From Isoetes engelmannii (taxonomy: Eukaryota > Streptophyta > Lycopodiopsida > Isoetales > Isoetaceae), in contig JAANSK020033354.1 in assembly GCA_011763485.2 (NCBI GenBank), positions 1 to 45,146 of the forward strand: a stretch of DNA of 45,146 bases, read 5' to 3'. How positions within the stretch are numbered: the stretch's first letter is position 1; each line of letters opens with the position of its first letter. A model generated the notes under the pieces. That model had not been told where the DNA came from, ran no database searches, and saw only the letters and a list, made by a program, of their open reading frames with translations. This document shows positions 18,688 to 31,029 of this stretch, one piece after another. The position numbers and the translations under genes were made by a program.

Positions 18688-21600
18688 TTTTGTTGTTGTT
18701 TATCCCCTTTTTCTTTTTCTTTTTTGTTAAATTGCTCATATTTGTATTAAAGGTTCTTGGGATAATCTACTTGCAGAAGACTAGAATCCTGGCTATATCC
18801 CACCATTTATTTGTATGAAACATATTTGAGCCAAATTTGTAATTAGATTTGCTACATGACAACATGTTTCATGGTCCATCTAGAATCCAATATTCTCGAA
18901 GTAATGAACTCATGCTTTTTTTTGCAAAATATTCTGAAATATTCTCTTTGTTATTTACCTGCTGCTTGGAATTTGCAGACCATCCATAAAGATGGCTTGC
19001 AATCATGGGTAATGATTGTATGAAGTTTTAGAATAAGTCTTTGGAGACCAGCAAACAAAAGTTTTATCTTGATGTGGCATCCTGCCTTTTATCCAAGAAG
19101 TTTTTTTGTTGAAGGCGGCGCGGTCTAATGGTCGAGGGTGCAAAGAAAGTGTGGTGGCTATCGCAGTAAGCGCTTCCAACAACAATCAAGGAGGAGATGA
19201 ACAAAGTAAGAATAGTAGAGGATAAGGTATACTATTATATCTAGAGTTGAAAAGTCAATTCAAGCTTATGAAGGAAGGTTATTGAAGTGATTTCTAGTTA
19301 GGTTGTTGAAGTGAATTTTAGGTAGTGTTTTATGGAAGTTGTCTTTGATGGAAGGAGGTTACGATTCCATGGTTGAGGGTATGGAAGTAATGTAGTCACT
19401 ATGACGGTAAAAGCTTCCAACAAGAACCAAGTGGAAGATATCAAGTATAGCTTGATATCAAGTGGAAGTTTAGGGTGCAATTATTCTTATATCAAGTACA
19501 CGTATAGCTTGATTTGTCAATGGGAGTCGTATTGTCTAGGTCAAGTATAAGCTATTAATAAGATGAGCATCTAAATAATCCGTGTAAAACTTGTTTTATG
19601 TGAAACTTCATAAAAAAAAGTAACAGTAAAAGAAAAACGAACACAAGCCCTCTCACATCCTTATTATCGCTACATCCTTATTATCGCTACATCCTGGCCA
19701 TTGATGGCTAGGATATTCCGACCAAGATTCCCTCTAGGGGAATCCGAGCCATTCGTGAAAGTCAACCTTGTTCCAAACTTGATTTTCCACGTCAGCATAT
19801 GATTCTGCCTCAATGGTTCTCAAATCAATCATTAAGCAAGCAACACACAAGCACGGAGCTGGGGGATTCGAATCCCCTCCGTAAAGCGGAGTCCACATCA
19901 CTCCAGCACAGCCTAATCCCATACACAATTGCAGATATGACTCCTCACAAAGATGAGGGCCTTACCAGTCCCTTCACTGTGGACGAATTTCTGCAAGCTT
20001 CTGCGGCTTCTACTTCATGTTCCATCATCTCCTCCTACTATGCAAAACATCGGACTGACATGAATGTCATCATGAAAAATAATCCTGCAAAATATCAACG
20101 AGAGAGGCTCACTACTCAAAACTTGCCAAACACTCTAAGATCACAAAATTTACAGGAAGTAATGTGAAAACCAGGAAGGCTCTTCGAGAATATGTCCTGC
20201 TAAGTGCGGCCTCTAAAAATGAGCATCGGAAGCTACTTACACAAACACAACAGACCAGACTTACTTCCTTCACCAGAAAATTTACAACCCCAGAAAATTT
20301 TTAGGTAGAGACAAAGCCTGGAGAGCCATCGTCTTCCTGCCTCAAGATCCGGCTGCTTCAAATCCAAATCCACTTTGAAAATAGATGCCCCACTTTGAAA
20401 TCTGAATGCCAAATTCCTGTTTCTGAATACCACAGGGAAGCAGATTGCAAACAAAAGATGAAGACACGCACCTGATTCCAAAAACTCCACAAGCGAAACC
20501 AAGAACTCCAAGAGCCAAACCGGATGCTCTCCTTCCACTACAACAACCGAGCAAATGAAGATAAAGGCAAAGGCAACTGGGTATGATTTATCCTCACTGG
20601 CGACTCTACATCTGCCTCAATCCATCGGAACTCATGCGCAATAGCCGGCCTGCCCTGCCTTCCACTGCACGATGCCATGCCCCTGCTTTAACCTAAAATA
20701 GAAGACCCACGTACAAAATTAGAAACAACTCCAAAACTTACCCAAAATCAATTCCAACCACTCCATATCCCAAAACCCACAATCCACCTCCGCAATGTAC
20801 GAATTTCAATACAAATACCTCCCCCTAACCATTACAAACCTTACGTTATCCCGCCCCGTTTCAACGTCGTGGGAACCTTACTAGATAGCAATACCAGTAG
20901 TCCATTTTGGATACACTTGCAACCTATTTCTCAGATAAGATAAGATTTTTAACGTCACGAGAGAGACGTGTTAATGATTCTATTAGAGAAACAATGTTTT
21001 ATGTGTTTTTCATCCTACGAGGCATGCACATATTAGTTAGTTAGTTAATACTTTCAATGTCATGCGCGATTAGTATAACTATTTGAGAAGCATTAAATCA
21101 ATTTTGTGCCCTTTTTATCCTAATTTTAACTAGAGTTACGCATCTAGAAAGAAATAGGTATTGAAGCTACTTCCTCTGTGCACAACTTTGAAACAACACA
21201 TATATCCTCCTAAGGCACAACCCTTTGTGTAGTAGTACTTTGTAATGGCACTTAACTTGCATGCATGACATAATATCTCACAACTGCAACAATATGCCCT
21301 TAAAATATATTGTCATCATGAATTGTAAAAATCTAATGGCATTCCAAATATGAGAGGAATAACACCATAGAACGAGGGTGTTATTGGTAGGTAACACCAC
21401 TCTAACCAATGGCTGAGATTTGATCTTAGCCATAAAACTTGAGGGCCAGGTTGTTACGCTTTCCACACATACTCCATAATCTACAAACAATCATAGGCAG
21501 ATAATGTAAACCAATGATAAATTTCTACCAATCCACATCTTTTGCACCTTTATCTTTATCTTCTTATCGAGGCACACAGGCAACATAAAATTATCACTTC

Positions 21601-21691
21601 GCAAATGTCTTTTTCCTAAATTTACGTTTACTTTATGCAAATTGTAAATCCAGTAATTACTAATAGTGAGAAATGAATTGATATGTTGTAA
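18688..21691. other. Gene-poor spacer with minor repeats
   Basis: Two related segments, about 19086-19190 and 19340-19440, share TTCCAAC after a GTAA word and a ..TGGTNGAGGGTN.. core; they look like an old duplication. A 17-bp unit TTATTATCGCTACATCC is doubled at about 19661-19696. At 19863-19878 a perfect palindrome GGGGATTCGAATCCCC occurs. The 122-codon frame at 19799-20167 matches nothing I know and I do not call it a gene. 20560-21690 holds nothing recognisable. Confidence 0.4.
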
Positions 21692-21832
21692 AAGAAGAAT
21701 AGAATAATTTTTTTTTATCGTCCACGGAGACCAATTGGCCTATGGGACCTGTACAGGAGAAAAATCAAGCGCATTACGGCGTGTATGAAAAAACCCTCGT
21801 GGAGAAAAACCGTGGCAGCAATGAGCATGCAT
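21692..21832 (-). mobile_element. LINE copy 3: 3' end only
   Basis: Read on the minus strand this 140-base segment matches the 3' ends of LINE copies 1 and 2. It has GCTGCCACGG, TAATGCGCTTG, TGTACAGGTCCCATAGGCC, AATTGGTCTCCGTGG, then GATAAAA and an A/T tail with TTCTATTC. Nothing of the coding region remains, so it is a severely 5'-truncated insertion. Confidence 0.85.
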
Positions 21833-21893
21833 CACAAGCTAAGCTAAGGAAATATCGTAGATATATAAATGTGAAAGAACTAGGGATTGTCCC

Positions 21894-21980
21894 CATGATC
21901 ATGATGATCATCAGGCAACATAGGAACGGGGCAATCCACAATTCATGATCATGATGATCATCAGGCAACATAGGAACGGA
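21894..21980 (+). repeat. 50-bp tandem duplication with GATCATGATGATC core
   Basis: CATGATCATGATGATCATC followed by AGGCAACATAGGAACGG occurs at 21894 and again at 21944, a 50-base period. The core is itself near-palindromic. Confidence 0.8.
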
Positions 21981-22254
21981 GTAGAGAATAGAAGGACCAA
22001 TTGGCAAAAATATTCTCTATTCTTCTCTATTGGCACTAAGACCAATTGGCAAAAATACCAAGACTATGAGTGGCGAGTGCTGAAGATAGGGTGAACACCT
22101 GCAGTAGAAAGCATGCGGGTGAGAGAGCGCTTCAAAGGGGCCACTGGGCGCCTCAGCAAGCGGCCTATTACAGGATGAATGGGTAACGAATCCACAGATC
22201 CCACTGTGATGGCCAATACCAGAATCTGAACCAAAACCAGCACCCCAAAGTGTT

Positions 22255-22445
22255 GCCAACTGCTAAGCTCCATCTACTTGCCCAAATTTGCAGCCCAGAG
22301 CTTCAAAATCAGACCTTAAACTTGCAATCCAAAGCTTCAACTCAAATCAGACCCAAAACTTGCAATCCACAGCTTCAAATCCACTTACAATTCAAAGTTT
22401 CAAATCAAAATCAGACCCAAAAGCCTAAAAGCCTGATATGCAGTG
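22255..22445 (+). repeat. Degenerate short tandem repeats
   Basis: Words of the type CTTGCAATCCA, AAGCTTCAA and AAATCAGACC(C/T)AAAA recur with a period near 38-45 bases over about 190 bases. The translation is Gln/Thr/Asn-rich and has no family resemblance; I treat it as repeat DNA. A similar style of repeats occurs at 31700-31830. Confidence 0.55.
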
Positions 22446-24504
22446 CCTTAGTTCAATACAAGACACTCTGGAAAAATGTAAAATCCTTTGCCTCCACGTC
22501 TCAAAATCAGACCAAAATTTTTCAAATCGCGCTGCGCAGTTGTAGTAATTTAATGTCGGAAGCGCACCTGAGTTACATTACAATACACAGGTGATAGCAA
22601 GCATTTATAGGAGCCAGGCCTCCGTAGTTTCTCGGCAATGTGGCTGCTGGCACCTTCCATTTCGGATTTCGAATAGAACTTTGAGTTTGACCACATTTCC
22701 ATAAGAAACATATTGTTTAACTTTTTTAAGATTTTCTTTTGCCACCACATTTTACACGTTTTGTTGTTGCGTTTCTTCTTGTACAAAAACAACACAGTGC
22801 CCCTAAAAACCAATTCAATTCTATCCCATGTGTGGTTGTCACGTCATAATATTCTAAAGGGATATTTCTAAGATGTGTGGAGCTAGATTGATTCTTCAAC
22901 ACCCAAAGTTAGAAATTCCATCTTGACTCGTTCACTTAAGAAAACACCCGAGAAATGTAGAATTTCATCAATGGCAAAAATACAGCGTTGTTTGGTGTCT
23001 AAGGTGTCAAATTATCATGAATATATCAAAGAGTTCCCAAAAATGCCACCATATTTCAACATTGGGAGATGAATGCTATGTTTTCAATTTCCCCCAATAG
23101 CACCATTATTTACCAAAAAAGCATTTCCACACAAATTATAGCAAGAAAACCACTCAACTCCTCTCAGATCTCCAATTACATCAATAAATTATAAAATCAA
23201 CCAATTGTTAAGAAGAGATTATAAAATTTCGTGACACGTAGATCTATGCATTATGTGGGAGAATTCTAGGAAAGTAATACACGGTTGGTTGAAATTACTG
23301 GGTTTTTTGGCTTATTTTATACGACAGTAAAAGGCGTCGAGTGGTATGGCTCCAACACTTTCTTCACTCCCAAGCTACCATTGTGCTACAGAGCATCTTG
23401 TCCACCAAGCATGCCAATATTTTTAAGCACCAAGCCCTTCACTTGGCCCTACATAAGTAGGCAAAATGACAAAAACAGAGATGATGGGGCGCATACATAC
23501 GCATACACAAAGACAATACAAATATGCTATCAAATGCAACTCCTCAAGGCATTTAGCTATCCCTTGCTTTTTGTGTTGCATTCAATAATCCAAGGACACA
23601 TTTTATACATGATCTGGCACCCTTTTTCTTCATACTAAAGAGTTTTTCCTTGTGCAATCCTTATGTGGTAAGGCTTTTCTAATCCCAAGTATTAGTTATA
23701 TCCCTTGACATTGACCTCAGTAAATGTGAAGTTTTAGTTCATACTATTTTATTTCAGGAGGTACTGGCCCCAGTCATGATCGTTCAAAACAACATTTGTG
23801 TTGTTTTGCATCTAGCTGAGTAAATTATCTTAATAGGAATTGAATTAAATTGAATTGGCCAACTCTTATTCTTCTACTTTTGTGCAGTGGTGTAACTACT
23901 AACTACTAGTGTTGGTAAATAACTACTAACTACTAGTGTTGGTAAAGAGTTTGGTCTTACTGGTATATGCACATCTATGGTTTTTATCTATTTTTATGAG
24001 GATTCCATTGGTTGTTCCATGCATGTACATGTAGCAATCATATGTTTATGTTTATGTTTATGGGATGCAATCAAGCTCCTGTGGAAGAAAAATGTAAATG
24101 CAAAGGACTCATAAACTCAATAGACAATCAAGGATGAGAACATCAAAAGTATAGGCTATATACGTTAATGGTTTGCGTGATTGAAGATGACATACTTGCT
24201 TTCCATATTCCATAATGAACTTTTTAAATTTCATACATAGCTTAACTGGAATTTGGTACCAGCAATAAATCATCACTATATTGACTCAATCCTCTTGAAG
24301 ATCAAGTTAGAAGTATATATAATTCCTTTTTAATGCGAAAAGGCATCCTTAAATGTTGCAGGCAACACAGCACAACACATCAAAGCGAATTAAGCCAGCT
24401 TTGTTCAGGAAAACTCTCACTATCTTTACATTAGCAATTACTACTATCAGGCATATCCCTGCATCCTATACTAATCACAGCCACATAAATACCAATGTTT
24501 TGAG
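22446..24504. other. Gene-free spacer
   Basis: AT-rich sequence without a supported gene. A 28-base unit containing AACTACTAACTACTAGTG is doubled at about 23893-23950. The 117-codon frame at 23285-23638 has no recognisable domain. It lies downstream of the Nudix gene's stop codon and may include its 3' UTR. Confidence 0.4.
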
Positions 24505-26440
<1,936 letters not shown>

Positions 26441-26587
26441 GTCCCTCCTGTGGCTACGGCGGTGTGATCTTCAAACTTAACAATTGTTCAAACAAATTGA
26501 AGAACGATTATGAATTCTTCTTGTGACATATATAAAACTATGAAAATTGTCCACCCTTGGATGTCATACAATCGGATATGCGTTTTG

Positions 26588-27045
26588 TGTGCTTGATAAT
26601 ATTCTGCTCTTCTTGGACATAAATCCACATCTATTTTCGTCCTATGCACAATGGAAAGTGGATGTCCTTAACATTAATCCACATCTATTTTCATCCTATA
26701 CACGTAAAACCAACCTAAGAAATATTCTGCCCTCAAGTCCAATCGGTGCTTGCCACGTGGCAAATATTCATTCTCGGAATTGTCATTTACTTGACATTCT
26801 CTGTTTAGTTAACATTCTGTGTTTAGGTAAGATTCTGGACTCCTGCGACTCCGGCAGCTAGCTTCCTCTGGAGTCCTCTGGCAACTCCGGCAGCTCGGGA
26901 GTGCTCGGGAATATTCTGCTCTCTTGGACATAAATCCACATCTATTTTCGTCCTATGCACAAAATGGAAAGTGGATGTCCTTAACATTAATCTACATCTA
27001 TTTTCATCCTATGCACGTAAAAGCAACTTAGTTGCAATCCTGCCC
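26588..27045 (+). repeat. Duplicated block with internal subrepeats upstream of the Nudix gene
   Basis: About 140 bases starting near ATATTCTGCTCT (26599) recur at about 26915. The word CACATCTATTTTCRTCCTAT occurs four times, near 26625, 26680, 26938 and 26993 (one variant TACATC). A block rich in CTCCGGCAGCT/CTGGAGTCC lies between the copies. The region is about 150-600 bases upstream of the Nudix gene start on the opposite strand and just upstream of the Helitron fragment, so it may belong to either: promoter or transposon DNA. Confidence 0.7.
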
Positions 27046-27555
27046 ACAGGATCAATCACATTGCGACACATGGGCATCATTTCCAAGAATGTCGCATAGA
27101 ATTTTTGCAACGACAAGCATCAGCTTCTTCGCATTTACCTTGCTTTTACCCTGCATTCTCTGCGTTTAACGTGCATTCCTGGAGTTTTTCCTGGATTCTT
27201 AGCCGCAAGAATGCAATTAAATTGCTTTCACGTAACACCAATGTCTGTTTACCAGATATTTCTGAGATGTCAAAAGCACCTATGCGCTCCACATTGTTTC
27301 CATCTCAAGAATGTCTGGTCGATAGACATTCCTGTATATATAAAGTTGACTCACCTCTGAATTCGATGCTCTAACCTACATCCAATATAACAAACAATAC
27401 ACGTACACAACATACAGGTCAAGTGTTCTGCTCAAACCAATCGACCAACTTGAACAAGAAACCCCAGGTGTCACAAGAATATCGTTTACAGAAGATCAAA
27501 AGGCAAACTCGTCTGTAGGATATGATTATTACTTCCACAATTAGGAGAGCCTTTC

Positions 27556-28495
27556 TATCTGAGAATCATATTGCTCCACAGCCCTGCACATTCTTAGGAC
27601 GAGCTGAAGACTCATGACATCAAACAATATGAAACATATCAAGAGACTGTACAAGCAATGGGACTAATAGCACCGGTAATGGAGGCAATCAAGACGATGG
27701 AGGAAGCGGCCTCACGTTTACAAACACCATCATCGCTCCGCTTCCTGTTTGCACTACTCATATTGGATGGAGGACCTGCGATAGAACTATGGAGAACATT
27801 CACATTTCAAATGATAACTGACTTCATTGATCAATACCACGGAAACGAGTCTATCGCATCTAACGAAGGTCTGATTGCAATCAACAATATCCTAATTCAG
27901 CACGAAATGAATAATGACGCATTTGGTCTCCCCTCATTGACCGCGGCATCAAAAGACATCCAAAACGAGCTCCCGAAGTTTCCCAATTATGAAGAATACC
28001 TTACTAATAAGAGTTCTAACATGTTTCAAACCATGAACAAAGACCAATCAACCATCTATAGTCACATCTCCAACCTTATTGACAATGGACATTTTCCTAA
28101 CCCAACCTTCGTCTATGGGAAGGAAGGAGCCGACAAGACATATGTCTTAAAAGCCCTCTGCCTCCACATATGGAGATCGAAAAAAATTGTTCTCCCATGT
28201 GCCACAACCGGACTTGCCTCGTGTCTCCATGCAGGTAGTAGAACTGCACATTTTCTATTTCAAATTTGTCGCCGATAACAAAAGTAATCTCCATTCATTG
28301 CTCGACCTACCCTCCACAAGGCAGACAAAGCAACAATAATAAATGCTTCCATCAGATCATCGCACCTATGGAACCATTTCGAAGCCCTTGAGCTTAACGG
28401 CCCAGACAGAAATGCCAGCGACCCCGACTTGGTATCTTTTGTCGACACTATCCATAAATCTTTGAATTATTCCGTTAATTGTTCCAGATTGGGGG
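27556..28495 (+). mobile_element. Helitron helicase fragment (Pif1-like), decayed
   Basis: From 27556 the frame reads YLRIILLHSPAHS, a stop, DELKTHDIKQYETYQETVQAMG, and the 206-codon frame 27658-28278. The latter contains LEEAAS-like and LRFLFALLILDGGPAIELW words typical of the region before the helicase in plant Helitrons. The Walker A equivalent reads GKEGADKT where Pif1-type helicases have GxxGxGKT, and then GLASCLHAGSRTAHFLF matches the motif after it. A stop and frame change follow near 28276, with ASIRSSHLWNHFEALEL readable to about 28400. Helicase motifs II onward and the Rep endonuclease are not seen. No 5'-TC or CTRR hairpin terminus was identified. Confidence 0.82.
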
Positions 28496-28769
28496 CCACA
28501 AATAATTTCAATCAAAATGTCAAATAAACATTCAATGATGCACATTGCCCAGTATGGTCGAAAATTTCTATATATTTGTCAACATGCAAAATCCATAAAC
28601 CAAAGGCAGCCATTTATACATGCTCATCTCTGAAAAGAATGACAGTCTAAATAGAGCTTCTACAACAAATGTTATTTACAATGCATTCTCCATATTCATA
28701 AGAGGCCGGAGCGATCACTCAGATGCCTTCCTCTTCCTCGAACCGGCAATCTGCGTCATGGAATCTCCT

Positions 28770-30060
28770 TATCATCTCTGTAGTTCCTTAATCAGGAGTG
28801 CTCTACACACGTTCAGATGAGACCGGGGTGCTGCTCTCTTGAAGATGATGGAATCTATGACACAGCTTTCCAACGTCTCTAAGGAGGCCTCGATTTGATC
28901 CAAAGTGTTTGCAAGCGCCATGCGCAATTGCTGGACCGCCAAACATACGCTCTTCACGGCCTCTTTTGCATCTCTCAAAACCTGTACAAAGTCATGTTCC
29001 TCCTCTTTCGCATCGGATTCCACAACTGACTAATCCAAGGACTCCATCGCCTTAGAACTATCACTGATCACGTTGACCTTGCAGTCGCCATCGTCATTCA
29101 TCCTCATGCCATTATCACCTGCAGCAGTAGGGAAAATGAGTTGGGCAAACTCACATCGTGAAACTTATAGTACAAAGTCAGGTTGCCACATCAACAATAT
29201 CAAAGTCGTCATCACGAATATCCAGGGGAATGAATTTAACATGTGGGTCAGCAGATTTCGGAAATGAGGGTTGCACTCCATTGTTTGCATACATGAATTC
29301 GTTTGCGCTGCTCCCTCTCTCAAAAACTCTCTTCGCAATCTTTGAACATGCCAGCGGCATCCCAAAAGTGCTTTCTCCTTCTTCCCATACACTCTATCGA
29401 AACCACGCCAGGCTGGCACTCAAATAATGCCATGTGCGTGTCCTTACAGGTGCAACGATGTGGAGCTAACATAATCTGCCAGGCTGCTGCACTCTTTCCT
29501 ATGAAGTGTACATAGAGTTATTAGACAGCAACCAAGAACGTGCGAGCCTAAATTTACCTGTTTGCAACATACATTTGATAGTATGAAGAAGAGATGATGT
29601 CCTGAATCTCCCTGTATGATATGATACATAGTGCAAGGCTTTAACCATCACATTTCAATTATCAAGTATAATAAAGTGCTTGACCTCGCCAGCACCATAT
29701 AATTCATAGAGCTGCTTACCAACAATGATCTGCTCCTCTGATATGTTATGAAGGTGAGCCTTAAAATGTAACTTTCCAATATACTATAAACAATATCCCA
29801 CAATGCCTTCGAAGTAGTGTAACTTTGCAGAGAATCATCGCTCCTGCATGCTTAGAATTGCTCCATCCCAAGAAGTTCTTAATTCTAAAATTAAGACTAG
29901 ATGGGATCTTGGCATGTGACCACATGACAGCTTGTATATGTAAATGGTCAAGAGAGGAGACCCTCTCTAAAGCTACTACATTTGCCTTGCAGTTCTCCCT
30001 CAGAAACACAATCATCCTAAAGTACAATGCTTGAGGAACGTCACAGAGCACTGAGCGAGG
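28770..30060 (-). pseudogene. Coding-like debris, unidentified gene(s)
   Basis: Three protein-like runs read from the minus strand. 29761-30051 reads VPQALYFRMIVFLREN and ERVSSLDHLHIQAVMW, extending below 29761 as KAHLHNISEEQIIVGKQLYELYG. 29178-29360 reads FERGSSANEFMYANNG and ADPHVKFIPLDIRDDDFDIV. 28772-29023 is an acidic, probably coiled-coil segment (VLRDAKEAVKSVCLAVQQLR) preceded by an acceptor-like TGCTGCAG at about 29122. Stops interrupt between and within them. I do not recognise the family or know whether they belong together. Opposite orientation to the adjoining Helitron fragment would fit gene capture or simple neighbourhood. Confidence 0.35.
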
Positions 30061-30689
30061 AGATAGATAGATAAGCTACAGTTATGCTACCCTCTGTGCT
30101 GACCAAGAAGTATACACATCAAGATGTTAGGCTATGGAGGAGCTGACTAGTAATCATGTGCCATGCTCGTCTTTCTTGCATATCTTGAAGAATAATCACC
30201 ACTCGGAGGTTAGCCAAGTCGGTAAAGAGAGGGAAGTGTCTGAAGGTCACCGTATCTGGAGCGCTAGTTCACATATCGGTTGAGCTTTGGTCTTGTATGA
30301 CAGCTCTATTATAGCTAGGTAACTGGAGTTATTGTTTGGCAGGGGCATCTTTAATGAGGTGATAAAAAACAAAGTTAGATGCAGATGGTGCTGCCATGAT
30401 TCTTGCTCACGATGCACCCATATGAGCCTTGAGAAGATCCATGAACAAAAGACATATTGGATTGGGTAGCCATCTCAAAAAGATGGGAGAAGAGGTCTAA
30501 CCCTAATGATCCGCCGCAATACCAACATATATTTGCTAGTGGCCTTGCATGGATGGTTGAAGGGATGCTTCAACCATGTTGATCCCAAGTGATGTGGGTT
30601 ATCATTGAAGAGAACCAATTGCTAATCATGATTGGCATGCTAAAGACGAAGAATAAACTTGTTCTTGGGCTTGAGTATATTGTGTATGT

Positions 30690-31020
30690 CTTGTTAGCTT
30701 AGAATGAATAAACTATGACTAGCTTGCTAGCTGAAAAGACTAACAATGTGTCTTGACTGTATGTGGATATCTTGCTAGCTGAAAATGCCATCAATGTGAC
30801 TAGCTTGCTAGCAGCAAAGGCTAACAATGTGTCTTGATTGCTTGCTTAGAATGAGTAAACTGTGTGTACCTTGCTAGCTTAGAATGAATAAAATGTGACT
30901 TTGCTTGCTAGCTTAACATGACTAAAGTTTGACTAGCTTGCTAGCTTAAAATGAGTAGAATTTGGTCTTGCTTGCTAGCTTGAAGTTAATCGAATATGCC
31001 GTGGTTGCTAGCTTAAAATT
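30690..31020 (+). repeat. Degenerate minisatellite with CTTGCTAGCTT core
   Basis: About nine copies of CTTGCTAGCT(T/G) occur at irregular 30-70-base spacing, each usually followed by a variant of AAAATGANTAAANTGTGACT. The core GCTAGC is palindromic. Copies toward the right end are closer to one another (30-36-base spacing). There is no open frame. Confidence 0.8.
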
Positions 31021-31029
31021 CTCAAACTA

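Noticed and set aside
19863-19878. GGGGATTCGAATCCCC, which looks like a tRNA T-arm
   Set aside because: No acceptor, D or anticodon stems can be formed around it on either strand; it is a short palindrome only.
19799-20167. 122-codon frame, possible small gene
   Set aside because: No recognisable domain, no splice or promoter support; surroundings are repeat-like.
20233-20554. Overlapping minus-strand frames of 101 and 70 codons
   Set aside because: Low-complexity Phe/Leu/Gly-rich translations of short repeats; neither resembles a protein family.
22250-22594. 114-codon Gln/Asn-rich frame
   Set aside because: It is the translation of degenerate tandem repeats.
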